Positions 19,788 to 31,224 of a stretch of DNA of 36,299 nt are shown in pieces. Origin of the DNA: Pseudoneurospora amorphoporcata (Eukaryota; Ascomycota; Sordariomycetes; Sordariales; Sordariaceae). Location: positions 1-36,299 of the forward strand of contig MU859323.1 of the NCBI GenBank assembly GCA_033297205.1. The letters are read 5' to 3'. The position numbers and the translations under genes are program-made. The notes under the pieces are model-generated. The model saw only the letters and a list, made by a program, of their open reading frames with translations, made no database searches and was not told the DNA's origin. Every line of letters begins with the position of its first letter. Within the stretch, counting starts at the first letter, position 1.

Positions 19788-21083
19788 GTTTGTTGACTTG
19801 TCTGTCTGGTGTGTTGTAAGTCTTCTTTCCTGCTCTTCTCCAAGATGAGGCTGAACGGGGACGATATTTATCGATAAAGTGGCCCGATCGGGACTTGGAC
19901 GCTATAATTCGTCCCGGTGTGGATTAGCGCGGTCGGTCGTGTCCGCGGCCGGCAGTGATCCACACCCGGTCCGTCGAACCCTTGGCTTGGCGCCGATTGT
20001 GTTATATCACGCCATCCAGACGGCCGATGGGGATTATTCACAACAACAAGACGAACAGTGTTGGTGGTTGATTGACGCTGGAAAGGATTGTTCTTGGGGA
20101 AAAGAGAACTGTTCTGGATACTCAAACTCAAAATGTTGGGAACCGCACCGAAAGTAGGTACCAAGTGGTCAGACGGGTCGCTAACAGGACTGTCACTAAC
20201 TAACAGCCCGAATACCTAGGCCTGTGTATGTAGCCAAAGGACAAACCAGCCATAAACCACCGATGATGTGATCGATCTTGGGTAAGATCGTCGATATTCG
20301 AAGCTCTTGAGGTTCTGCACTAGGAACGATCAGACCTGTGGTATCTTGGCTCCGTTCTAGGCCGAGGTCAACTATTCCACGAGTACAGTTCCAATATCGC
20401 CAGTTGCTCATCAGCTTGCCGTTGCGCAATACCGTTTCAGCGGCCGAACTTTGATCATGGGGTTTCGGTTAGACCTAAGCCATTCAATCCTCTTTCCATG
20501 GAGGTGTCGTTATTCGTCAAAACTTCCAGCCGCTAAGAATGCTGTGGGCGCGCATGCTATCCATGTAGCTAAGGTTGTCCCAACCTACCTAAACTAGACG
20601 ACCGTTTCGGACTGCAAGTTAACTGAAAAACCCCCGTCAGACAAAACCCCCTCTCATTGCCCAAAAAAGAATCTTTTATGATCCTAGCAATGGAGACGGT
20701 GGTCCATCCCTTTCTCGTCTTCGGGCTTTGCCAAGAATAATGTTATGGTTCTTGTGGACGAGTGTCTAGTAAGTAGTGTCCGTCAAGCGGTCAGCCTCAA
20801 TCTCAAAAGACCTTTTAGCCAAAACGATATACCCGTTGCATTGGTGATCACGTCGACGCCGCTTACGCTACCGAACCCAAGCTCTTGGCATAACCCAAGT
20901 CTAGCCTTCAACAGGGGTAATAATTAATTAGTTATCTGGCGGACCTTGTGCTGCCGCACGTGCTGGTTAGGTTGTATGCGGTCAAGTGAAGTGAAGTGAT
21001 ATCACCAATGATGACTGCACGAAAAACGCATTAGCTACCTATGTATGTATGGCGTCTGTTGAGCACAAGTTTCACATCGTATA
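19788..21083. other. Spacer upstream of the monooxygenase gene
   Basis: This contains the monooxygenase promoter side and then unassigned sequence. No open frame above 100 codons or with domain character is present. A short GAAGT repeat lies near 20984-20998. Confidence 0.5.
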
Positions 21084-21392
21084 CCGCTTTTTCGCATTCA
21101 GATTGGATTTATCTAGCACACAAGCAGTTTAGCACATCTGGCGGAGCCACTGCTCCGCTAAACTTATCATAGTATAGCCGGGCCGGCAAGCCCACTCTTA
21201 CCCACTTTTACACCCCGCCATCTTTTGCCAAGAAACCTGTACCAACAAGGGGGCCACTTATCCTATCCCTGTACGTACACCAGTAAAACCCCCTTGTTCA
21301 GCCACGCAGTTTACGCTGGCTGCAGGCACTCCACCAGATGTGCTAAACTGCTTGTGTGCTAGATAAATCCAATTTGAATGAAAAAAAAGCGG
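21084..21392. mobile_element. MITE, 309 bp, with about 63-bp terminal inverted repeats and TA target duplications
   Basis: The left arm (21084-21146) and the reverse complement of the right arm (21329-21392) match over about 63 bp with only a few differences. Both start CCGCTTTTT and run through TTGGATTTATCTAGCACACA. Both ends are flanked by TA (21082-21083 and 21393-21394), the duplication made by Tc1/mariner-type transposases. The 182-bp interior has no open frame of use but contains a second inverted pair (AACAAGGGGG at 21244-21253, CCCCCTTGTT at 21289-21298). It is therefore a non-autonomous element. Arm differences are mostly C/T or G/A, as RIP would give. Confidence 0.88.
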
Positions 21393-21394
21393 TA

Positions 21395-22422
21395 TCGGTT
21401 CTGTAATTCCTCTAATCAAGACAAAGTTACATGAGATACCGATTAGTGAAGTAACGAACATGGTCGGTTGTATTGTCTTACAAGTCACAAGTCACATCGT
21501 CCATCAATCATGTCAAACATGTGACAGTCAACTTATGCGTGGGGTTGTAAGAGTTGTGGCTGCCACCAGAAGGGGAAAAAGACAGACAGACGGTCTATGA
21601 CGGGAATGGTAGAGGCTGGGTGAGTGATTTGGGCACGGGATTGGAGCTTGCTTGCTTGGCCGGTCCAGCATAGATAAGGTACCTGTAGGTAGGGCTGGAC
21701 TTGGGGCAAGGAGCAGGGCATGGTGAAGGGGAACCGTCTCTGCGCACGATGGGAAGTTACATAAGAAGGACGAGTAGAACAGGGACCATACGGGTCTCGC
21801 AGAAGGCGAGAAGGAGGAGGTGGTGGTAAAAGAAAAGAGTTGTATTGCAAACTATTGTTGCTGTCGTTGTAAAGCCGAGCAAGGTGGTCGAAAATTGGTG
21901 GAGAGGATATGGGAAAGCGAAGGGACCAAGTGCAAAAGAGGGGCAAAGTGCAAACTAAAGGCAAAAAATGAAAGCGGCCACCTTGTTTGACAGGACAGTC
22001 GCACCTTCCACAACGAGTACATACCGCATAATTTACCCGAACAAGCGAGGAAGGTCGGGTGAGTCCTGCCATCCCGAGAACGGAGGAAGGAACGGTGACA
22101 GGTGCGACCGACACTGCCACTTTTTCCGTGTTTAATTCAGACTGCGCGGTTTCCTCCCTTTCCATTCTTCGATCACCTCATCCATTAATGAAAGCGCAAA
22201 TTTTTGTTCGGGATTTCAGGGCAGTTTGCGAGAAAGCATGTGGAGAAACATGACTCGGTGGTGTACGGAGATAGGAGATAGGGGCGGGGTTTACTTATAT
22301 TACTAACTGGTCTGGCCGTGACTTGGACAAGTACGATTTGAAGGGTGTGCTCTTGAATGTCCACATCATGACTCAGTTGTGATAAGAATGATAGTGTCTT
22401 CCTTGCACTAAGACCCTCCTCA
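21395..22422. other. Spacer between the MITE and the Clr5-domain gene
   Basis: No gene is supported. A minus-strand frame at 22165-21533 begins with a normal-looking Met-Glu-Arg-Glu-Glu peptide and contains a Cys-rich patch (CTRCGRCDC). The rest is low-complexity and GTAAAT (about 22037) could be a donor, so a 5' exon of an unresolved gene cannot be excluded. It lies downstream of the Clr5 gene. Confidence 0.4.
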
Positions 22423-23789
22423 TCAAACCAAAACCGGCGATATGCCACTCCTAGAAGACCACCCGATATTCATCCTTGCCCTCCTCAGCTCCTCAGCCTC
22501 TTCGAACAACCCATGATCCCTCATCAGCTCCTCCAGACGCATCGAGCAAGCAACATACTGATGATTCCAAGTCATGGAAAGCCCCCTCTTCTTCCACTCG
22601 ATTGCTTCCGACCACTGTTGTGTAGACTCGTAGTAGTCGCCCATCCACCCACAGTAGATACTTTTGACCGCTTTCAGAACTTCTTCCGAGAACATGAACT
22701 GAATCGAGTCTTCCATCATGGCTCTGGCCGTCACCTTATTGTACAGACCTTCCAAGCGCTGGGCAAAGTCAGGGCCGTAATCGCCCTTGTTCCACCTCGC
22801 GCCCAGTTCTTTACTTTCGGCATCGTTCATGATCATCTGTTGAGCTAACGAGAAGGACTCGGTGTCGAGACAGAAACGGAACAACTCATCATCCTGGGTC
22901 ACAGAGGAGGGACTGTTGTCATCATCAAGGCAGTCAGACGGGTATGCGTCAACGGGGCTATCGCAGTCGTTGCAAAGGGCAGCAGCAGCACTTGTTTGCA
23001 TCTCTTCAGCTTTGTTGTGGTCGTCGTCGTGGTCCATCATCCAATGCTCCCCAGTGCTTTCAGGAGAGGCCGGGTCGGAGCACGTGTCCGTTCCCGAGCG
23101 AGGTGATCGCCGTTTGATGGCATACTTGAAGAAGTTCCACCTGACAAACTGGTTTTTGTACATCTTGGGTCTGTCCAAGGTGTCAGTCATATGTGCTGTA
23201 CAGTCAAGCAAGCAAGCACGTGGTTGACTTACGTTGCTTTGAAATGGTAGGTATTCTCCATGATGACGATGATATCCTTGAGGATATGGTTCTGTACAAT
23301 GTACAGTTGGTGGATGATGTTTTTCCATGGCTCCCAATCCTCGGGCTTGCGTGGAATCATGGGACTCTGCGCCATATGCCCCTTTGGGCCCGTACCACCC
23401 AAGGTGTTGTGCCTCCTAACCTGAGCCCCTCCATGTTTTCCAGTCTTTTTTGGGTAGGAGCATGTGCGGCCATGACGAGGCGCAGTCTTGAACCTCCCCG
23501 ATGGACTCCCGGGACGGGATACGGGGGGAGAGGGCAGCGGGGATTCATGTTGGAACGCTGGCAAAGGTCTCGGAGACGTGGCCCCGGTGTATGCATTGCT
23601 TTGAGAAAAGACTCGATCCGAAGAGGGACTTGGGAAGCTATTCACTGGCGGGGAGTGGTATTCCTGAGACTGGCCATACATGGCTAAGTCGTCTTGCTGC
23701 TCAAGAAATGCTGCAATGATGTCGTCTGGAGATGGCGACGCGCGCATTGATTCCGGGCTTGAACCGTCTTGAACGGCGTCTGTGGTCAT
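22423..23789 (-). CDS. Clr5-domain protein, two exons, 434 aa
   Basis: The Clr5 domain is a short fungal helical domain with conserved Trp residues, of unclear biochemical role and possibly DNA or chromatin related. The exons are 23789-23233 and 23170-22423, with a 62-nt GTAAGT...CAG intron that splits the domain; the total is 1305 nt. Residues 1-145 are Ser/Pro-rich and probably disordered. The Clr5 region spans about 149-207: EDWEPWKNII, then the LKDIIVIMEN helix and, after the intron, PKMYKNQFVRW. An acidic and Ser-rich linker follows (about 210-290). The C-terminal helical part carries several Trp, Tyr and Leu heptad-like segments that could be TPR-like. The ATG at 23789 precedes the whole model. 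The fission-yeast Clr5 name is by domain similarity only; I do not infer heterochromatin function. Confidence 0.88.
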
Positions 23790-25219
23790 GATGGTGAAGG
23801 CTGCAGAGCAATAGTTGGGGCTAAGGCAAAGTCGCGGAGTGAATGTTTGGTCGTTGTTGAGAAAGAAGCGTCAATATATGATTTTGTGGTGTGTTGCGGT
23901 GAATGGACAGTTTGTGCAGATGGACGAATATTGTGTTGATGCACAACGAGATGAAGCCAGGAGAGGGAGGGGAATGTACTTATAGGGGCCATGATGCCGT
24001 GGAATCTCTAGGGCTAGATTGAAGGGATTTGGTGCCCTTGTTTCGACAAATATCCAAAACGGGATAATGGAGCGTCAACATGGCCAATAGAACAACACGT
24101 GCAGCGTCCAAGGCAGGTCGGATAAGTCAAGCGGGAGCTAACAAGTCGAGTCAGTCTCGTCAAATGGGTAGCTGCAAGACTACATCACGACCCGAGAGCC
24201 TGGTTGGGTGAAGGGCATCCTTTTGTTAGAGGCCAACGTGGTGATGACTCCATCGGCTCTTGGAAGCGGGAAAGGAAGCCGAGGTACGTACCTTGGTGCC
24301 CTAAGCGACGGGAATTAGGGTCCAGGTGTGCTGTGCCATCCGAGGTCTTCCCAAGGGTCTAAAACGGGTAGATTCTCGGGAAAGTATATCAGATCATTTG
24401 TCTCTTGCGTCGCCATCTTGCTGCCGAACCAAGTACGTTGTTCGCGGTAGAGAAACTCGGCAACACACTCGGTCGTGGTTTGCTGCCTGTTGTCGCTAGA
24501 ACTGAAAAAAGTGGTTATGGCCGTCTCGGTTGTTAAGTAACCAATGACTCAAATCCTTCAGCCCTGTAAAGTACCCGGAAATGGCCTAAGGGAGATGATC
24601 CGTCGTCACCCCTGTCTCTTCAGCTCCACGGCAACGTGTACCGGGATCGGAGGGGCGCTCGATTCGCAAGGTCGCGACAGGTAGAATCATGCTCCTCACG
24701 TCGCGTTTGGTGTCATGGTCGATTCGGTGTGGTGGTGGTGGTAATGCATCCTTTCTCTTCGGATGAATTGGTGAAATCAGGAGATGACGACAATGCTGTT
24801 CCCCGCTGTAGCTCAGGAACCCAACAGGGCAGCTGGTGGGTCAACGTCAAATGGAAGGGAGACCCACACGTTCCTGGATTGCCCCACCTGAGAAGCAGAA
24901 AAAGTGGAGCAGGCAGCCCTCCACTTACAACCACAACTTGCATTTTTGTTTCAACTTCCTCCTGTTTTCTTTCTGCCCACAACTTGGAGCATGCGCATTC
25001 GCCGCATCTCGTGCAACTTTTGCAAGAATTACCCTCCATCATCCACCTTCACCTTGGTTCGGATTCGATCTACCAACGGGATGCAAACCACACCAAACGC
25101 CAAGCCTGCCTCGTCATGGACCCAGTTTTGCAAAATCCAAAAGATGTGATCGCCGCAAAAACAAACCACACGAGGCTCTATTTCCGAACCCGGATAGGAA
25201 TTTTAGGAAAGCTATTAGG
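23790..25219. other. Spacer between the Clr5-domain gene and the membrane-protein gene
   Basis: This holds the Clr5 gene promoter and then sequence in which I see no gene. The longest frame (24636-25223 +) begins with GTG, changes composition along its length and has no domain. The opposing frames are equally featureless. Confidence 0.5.
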
Positions 25220-26513
25220 CTAGGCACCACACTGCATCGAAGCCAACTCCCCTCCTCTGTGCGCAATCTCGCCTTTCCCTGCTGTGCTAGTCGCTGATGC
25301 ATTGGTCTCCTTGCTAAAGATTTTCCCGTTTGAAAGGATGCTTATACGCTGCCCCAGCTCCTCATACAAACGCCGCCCGGGGCCATGATCATCATGGATG
25401 TAATCGTAGGCACCGTATGAACAGATACCAAACAGCGACATCGATACTCCCAAAGAGGCCATGTATACAACCGCCACATACGAGTCGGGTCCCCACTTCC
25501 TAGTCTCCAAAACCGGAGTGCACACGACCACAAACAAGCCAACCATGTAGAACACGGTCGAATACGTGATGAGCATAATGGGGCACTGCCACACGAACAT
25601 GACCCTCCAGCTGAACGTCCATCGCCATTCATTAGGAGCTGTCAGTTCTTCCTCGGTCAATGGCGGGGTATCCCGGGTATCGATCCTTCCCTCGGCGGGC
25701 ACTTCGGTGACAGGTCCTGTTTCAGGCACTGTCACTTCTTTGGGAAGCTCCTGCGTTTGCTTCTCTCCACCCTGTGCCTCAATGTCGATGGGTGGTAAGC
25801 GGCCTCCAATAAGGCTGCCGCTTCTCTCGCCACTTTTCACAGGCGAACTCTTTCCCGGCTGGCAATCCTCCTTCTTCTTATTATGATTCACCTTCTCGAT
25901 CAGAATCTGGCGGAGATGTCGCCGTATGGTGCGAGTTGCCCCTGGTCTCTCGCATTCTGGTTTATGGGCATGGTCCTTCGAGGCATCCTTGCTCTCGATG
26001 AGAGAAAGTAGCGAAAGTTGTTGCGCCGAGAGGAAGATGGCGGATATGCATAGCGACAGCGACGCATACCAGAACGCAGGGCCGGTCCAGTGGGAACTGG
26101 AAACGTTTGACCACGAGAAGGAGGCCGTGATTATGGCCGTCATGACGGTGGCCTGCAGAGAATCATGGTCATCGAGTCAGTAGTGCTGCCGCAACTGATT
26201 GTGGCCTCTGGTGATGGCTTCAACAACGACATCTGCTTACCGCTACGGCCACAAACTGCAGCTCATCTCGTTTCCGTTGCCGCCATGCTGCGATTTCAAT
26301 CCACAACTCTTCCCGCCCCGTCGTACCCGCCTCGAAACCAGATGAAGCAAGCTTTTTGATCACCTGTGCTGGTTGGACCGTGTTGTAAATCAGGAGCCGT
26401 TGATACGGGAGAGTGACCAAGAATCTGATACAGGTAAGGATGACGGTTGCCGTGTACCTCAGCGTGTCGGGCCATTTTGGCACGCTGGATGTCTCTGGTG
26501 GTTGTTGAGTCAT
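25220..26513 (-). CDS. Hypothetical multi-pass membrane protein, two exons, 401 aa
   Basis: I do not recognise a named family. The exons are 26513-26241 and 26152-25220; the intron of 88 nt runs GTAAGC to CTGCAG and is in phase 0. The first exon has a possible membrane segment (about residues 20-43). The second exon has clear hydrophobic segments at about 119-141, 276-304 and 316-338. A long hydrophilic loop (about 145-270) rich in Lys, Glu and Pro lies between them, so a loop or cytosolic domain is expected. The C-terminal tail is polar. No catalytic motif is visible. The ATG at 26513 is the first in frame with exon 1. A fungal-specific integral membrane protein is as far as I can go. Confidence 0.8.
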
Positions 26514-27396
26514 TTTCTGGTGGAAATTCAGGCAAGATGCACAAAAGGGCGAGATGGACTGTAAGACTGATTCCGAAGGCCCAGCGCTAGGGCGGGGCGA
26601 TTGCCAATTTAATACCTGCCTTTGAGCGGGCGAACAAGTGTCTACTCGGCTGGGCTTGAATTGTCCTTGGGCAAGAAGCGCTTCAGACCTCAAGACACCA
26701 AAACCATGAAAGCCCTTGAGTGGGAAACAAGGTTCAACTTGACCCTATGACCAATACCAGGGATGCAACGCCTTCTGCACCGCACAAAAATCAACTTGTT
26801 ACCCTTCACACATGCAGTCTCACTTCTGATCATGCACTTTTACCCTCCTCCTGCCGCTTTTCTATCATTCGGTCCTGATACCGGCTTCCCCAAAGTCCAT
26901 GGCGTATCATATCATGTCACGTCGCCGTCAAAACACACGGGTCAGCAGTGCAACCTGTCTAGACCGCAGGTGGCTTGCTGACAGTTGCAGATCAGAGGTT
27001 CAGCTTGGACAGCCTGATGATGTAGAGACGACCACTCATAAGTGGTGAGCTTTCTTGTCTGTCCGATGGTGCCACTGGTTGCTAGTGATTGGAGAGTTGG
27101 AGAGAATGGCTTACTCGTTGAGAGTGATGCCGTGTTGCCGGTGATAGGCTTCTTATAGCAGTGGGTGTCCATTCAGAGCATCAGAATATCCGAACAGTGA
27201 GAGGGGTTAGTCTAAGGGATATGGGGACTGCAAGTTGCAGGTCTGGTTCTCTTCAGAGAAGGTGGCGGTATTTCTCAATCTAAAGTGAGGTTTTGCATCT
27301 TTCCTCCATCAGGTACATGAAGGAACCTTCAACATCTCCCCTGTTAGTCTTTTCCCCAGCTCAGCCACATGATTCTACCAGCCCTTCAAGGACGCC
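26514..27396. other. Spacer upstream of the membrane-protein gene
   Basis: This contains the membrane-protein promoter and the 3' side of the small gene at 27397. The open frames are short and unconvincing. Confidence 0.5.
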
Positions 27397-28161
27397 TTAT
27401 CCTCGAGCACTGCTCTTGAACAACTTGATCCGTCCGCCTAAGGGGTAGTAGTGGTTACATTCGCCGCCTTGCACTGGTGGTTCTTGTCCCCGCTGATGCA
27501 CTGCCAAAGCAACAATTTTCGTGTTATCACCCCTTAGCGAGCCGGTGTAAAGGTCGACACAGAGTTCTTCTGTTTTGCCTGTCAGTCTGAACACATTTTC
27601 ATTCATAGCAGCAGTCTAGTCTGGCTACCTAGGTAGGAAAAGATGCAAGTAACGTACTTGTGCCAGAGGCTTGGTCCAGAACTAAGTACGCTTCAGGCTG
27701 GTAAAGCGGAAAGCCACTTTTGCGAGGCCTTTGTGTCGGCGCAGGCTTGGTTGGATGGTTAGGGGGCAGCCGTTGTTTCTTCCTGTTGATTGGGGTCTTT
27801 GTTAGTAGGCTAGTAGCCCTTCTAATGCTAAGACTGCGTGCGAGACATGGACGGGAGGAAAAGCTTACCAGTCCCAGCATCCAAGCAAAAGTTGGTATTT
27901 AGCCAATTGCACCTTGGTGTTTCCATCCTTGATCCACCACTGCTGCTCGGGCTTGGGGTAAAGAGGATAATGCCCGAGCCGCTCTTGACGGACGGGAGTT
28001 TGGGCTTGCACTGACGGCGAACTTGGCGTTCCAGACTGTCCAGTGTTGAGGATTACTTGGCGCGCCGGTAGCCCTCGGGGATTGTTGGGGTTGGAGTTGT
28101 TTGGGAAAGGGCGGTTGCCGCGAAGGCTAGGGGGATGGTAAAACTCCGGCACAAACGATGT
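27397..28161 (-). CDS. Small multi-exon protein of unknown function; start not identified
   Basis: Three exons join in one frame: 28161-27869, 27782-27658 and 27569-27397, with GTAAGC...CAACAG and GTACGT...AACAG introns. The second intron has a CTGAC branch point 10 nt before its acceptor. The protein is basic and Pro-rich at the N-terminus (NPNNPRGLPARQ), then has an aromatic stretch (QQWWIKDG, LLLGCWDW). It ends with LYTGSLRGDNTKIV and LGGRIKLFKSSARG. I do not recognise it. The first in-frame residue after the upstream stop at 28162-28164 is Thr, and no ATG occurs in frame before the body. That stop is also a TTTTAG that could be a splice acceptor, so a short 5' exon is possible, but I found no matching ATG. 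It could be a gene with a lost start, or use a non-AUG start. Confidence 0.6.
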
Positions 28162-28230
28162 CTAAAAGCTGGAAGGACACAGCTGAGAGGTAAGCGGTTG
28201 TACGTTGATGGAAGTTGCCCTTGGCTGGCT

Positions 28231-28236
28231 TATATC
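28231..28236 (-). promoter_or_regulatory. Possible TATA element for the small gene at 27397
   Basis: On the minus strand this reads GATATA within AAAGATATAAGCC, about 70-80 bp upstream of the first codon of the small gene. Spacing would fit a core promoter just ahead of a short leader. It is a weak, motif-only call. Confidence 0.25.
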
Positions 28237-31224
28237 TTTCCGGGAAAGTCTAAAGATGGGGTGTATGCTGACCTTTGCGGCTTGCTCGCTACTTAACTTT
28301 CACCATGTGCTGACCGACCGATTGGTTCGGAAGCTCTGTTGTCCATCCATCCATATTGCCAAACATAATGCAAACAATTTGTAGTGTAGCTAGCGGCAAA
28401 TCTGCAGTAACGAGATCCATCCCTTGGTTCGGAAGCAATTCCACGAGCGGGCTGATCTAGTTCAGTTCGCAACAATGAGTTCAGGCTGGGGGATCATCGG
28501 TCGTTAATATTGCTTGCGTAGGATAATGCTGTAATGAAATGGTCCGCCTGTGCCTGTCAGTGTCAAGCAAATGAGCCGCCATATTCATTCCGTCCGATAC
28601 AACACAATATATCCATCCGATCGGGGTCCAGATTTAGAGTTTGTAACCCAGATGATATAGAATATTCCCGAGTCGGGTTGCCCAAAAGCTTGATCCAACT
28701 TCCTCGGTAGCTACTAGCTCGGCTGCGGCAGTTAACTGCAACTGCCGTAGACCAACAAACACCATGAAAGTTTGGGGGGAGGGGGGGCAAGAGTCACAAA
28801 TGTCATGTCATGTCGACACTCGTCGAGCGCTCGTCCGACGTCCAGTATTTGTCCGTGCGTGCGACGTCTTCCATCTTCCATCATCAATGGCAATAGCGTT
28901 CTTAGCTATCAAGGTGTAGAACAGATAATGATTCGATGATAGGATAGCTGCCCGCCCCGTCAGTGTGAATGAAGCCAAAGAGGGAACTGAAACGAATGAA
29001 TGATGAGAGTAGGATGTATATGGGGGAAAATGGGAAACGGGGGCGGGGGGCGGGAAGTCTATATTATATTGAAATGGAGCAAAACCACACCAACAAAGGA
29101 ACGGGGGCCTCACCACACAAACTTGCATGGCGAGGAGCAGATCCAGAGCTGATGATTTTGTCCGTAGAAACAGATGGAGTTGTCAAACCTCAGCCATAAA
29201 ACCACCTAAAGGGAAAGACAGAAGGTGAAGCAGAGCTTCACCCCTATACTTTTCTCAAGATAGCGAGGTGCGGATCTGAAGGTCGGTGTCAAAGGAGATA
29301 GAAAGCACATGATGAATCTGATCAAAGACTTCAAAGAGGGAGCATTGCAAAGAAGATGGTGTTCAATCTGTTGTCTTCTTGCTTGGTTGATTCTTGGTTG
29401 TTCGTTCATATGGCTTGAGGGGGGTTGCCCTTCCTTTTATGCCTTTTTCTATTTACAAGATCAGGCCCACTGCTGATCCGCTCCTCAGTGTCCCAGTGAG
29501 TATCTGGGCATCCTTCTTAAAAATCTCCCCATTTCAATATCATCAGGAACAAAACCATCTCATTCATGATCGATTTCGCAAATAATAGGAAGAGTGGGAA
29601 AAAAAAAAAAAAAAAAACGTGCAAAGATCTCGACTCTCATATTCAAAGAAAGGTCAACCAACCTACCAAAAATACATACAACACCAGGGATTCGCTGGTC
29701 GTCACCGACCCAACTACTAGTCTGGCCCTCACTAAGCTTGTGTATGAGAGTGAGAAGGATATCAATCGGGTCTTTTAATCACGTGGTAGGGTCAAAAAAC
29801 TGAACAATCACCTCCCGTATCAAATCGTTCGTTACGGAGGCATTACGGTGAGTATAGAGGCGGCGCTAAAGAGATTAATACAATTGGGCAGATTACGAAA
29901 ACAGTTGACCGTTCTAAAACACCGAAATTGCATTTCCAAGTTGGTCTTACCTTACTATTGCTAGCGCAGCCGCCCCTTTATAGAGAATCGATTGGCTAAA
30001 CGAGCTTCAGTCCCGTTAAGCACACGGCCACACCATCCAGGAGCATGACTGGGCATGACTGTACTCAGTGCCAGCTCACCCCCTTCAACTTAGACTCACT
30101 TTTGAAGCAGTGATCCACTATGACAAACTGATCAGGGCACGATAGACCTCCTTCATGTACCTGCCTTAACCTATCTTCTTCATCGGCCTGCATTAGCCCA
30201 CCTCTTCCCTTCCATCCTGGTATGTCATAACCATGGTGGTTGGCTTGCAGCAAACTGCCGGCGCAGCTGCCAACACCTTTGTAGACGAGTTGCTTGCGGC
30301 GTCGATGATAGCTATGATGCTGGATGCGAGACTGATGATGTCCACCCCGGACGTTTTCGCACGGGTGTCGTTGCAGACCCGAGATGGTCGAACAGATGAG
30401 GGGCGTTGAGGAGTGTCGTCAACACTTGATGGATAACAGTACCAGACTGTCGCCTAGAGTGATCGCGGTTGTGTTTGGAAACTGAGGAGAGTGAAGCGCA
30501 AGTTGGGGGAAGGTGGCGGTCAGCGACCACAACGTGTCGTTGCGAGAAAAGTTGGATGGGAGGAGGTAGAAGGACGCACATTGGAAAGGAGTTGATAATA
30601 CCTAATAAGATAGATTATTAGGGCTCGGCGAGGACATGGACGTCAAGTAGAAGTGAATGATGAGGATGGCAATTGGTAGGACGTACTATTCTGTATATCA
30701 TTTGGATTCGAGATTCGGAACTGTCGGAGGATGTTATCCGGTTTGGACTTGATGGGGGGTTTTGGTCCATATCCGGCTCAGGAGCTATCGCGTTTATCGT
30801 CACAATGATCGTGCTCACGGCGTTGGTATTTCGTGCCGTTTCCCGTCTTCCGTCGGTGGTAGCTATGTCGGTGTAGTTGCACCAGAACTCCAACTGCGCG
30901 GCTGATGCTTTCATAAAAGCAAGAAAACACACAGATAGAGCGCAACACCCAAAGAAAAATAAAAGGATCTCCTTCGAACACCCTCCATTACCCGTGAAAC
31001 AGGACCTCCAGCCTATTAAAGTTTAATTCATTGCCTAAAGCCCATCGCGCTATATCACAGAGACCACGGGCACGGGAGAATTGGGTCGCAACGACACGCG
31101 CGACAGGACGGGCGCAGTTGCTCAAAATCGCTCAAGAGTATTGTACGCATCAATTCACCCTCAAGCAGAGAAGACGGCTAGATCTGGTACGATCCCAAGC
31201 ATTTGGTCGCACTTTCGAAATTAC
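28237..31224. other. Gene-poor spacer
   Basis: About 3 kb without a supported gene. Several overlapping short frames (for example minus 29128-28808 and 30581-30312) show no domain. A 19-A run is at 29599-29617. At 30345-30193 on the minus strand a short frame reads IISLASSIIAIIDAAS, which resembles the start of HET/SesA-type N-terminal domains of fungal NLRs, but stops and frame changes follow. Confidence 0.45.
29599..29617. repeat. Poly-A homopolymer (19 nt)
   Basis: Nineteen consecutive A in the spacer. There is no retro-copy signature beside it that I can see. Confidence 0.95.

Noticed and set aside
21533..22165. 210-codon minus-strand frame with a CTRCGRCDC patch
   Set aside because: Its composition changes abruptly and the Cys cluster is not spaced like a known zinc motif. 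At most the first 40 codons could be a 5' exon.
24636..25223. 195-codon plus-strand frame
   Set aside because: It starts with GTG, overlaps several equal-length frames and shows no conserved-looking segment.
28808..29128. 106-codon minus-strand frame
   Set aside because: It has no domain, a mixed composition and overlapping frames on both strands; not supported as a gene.
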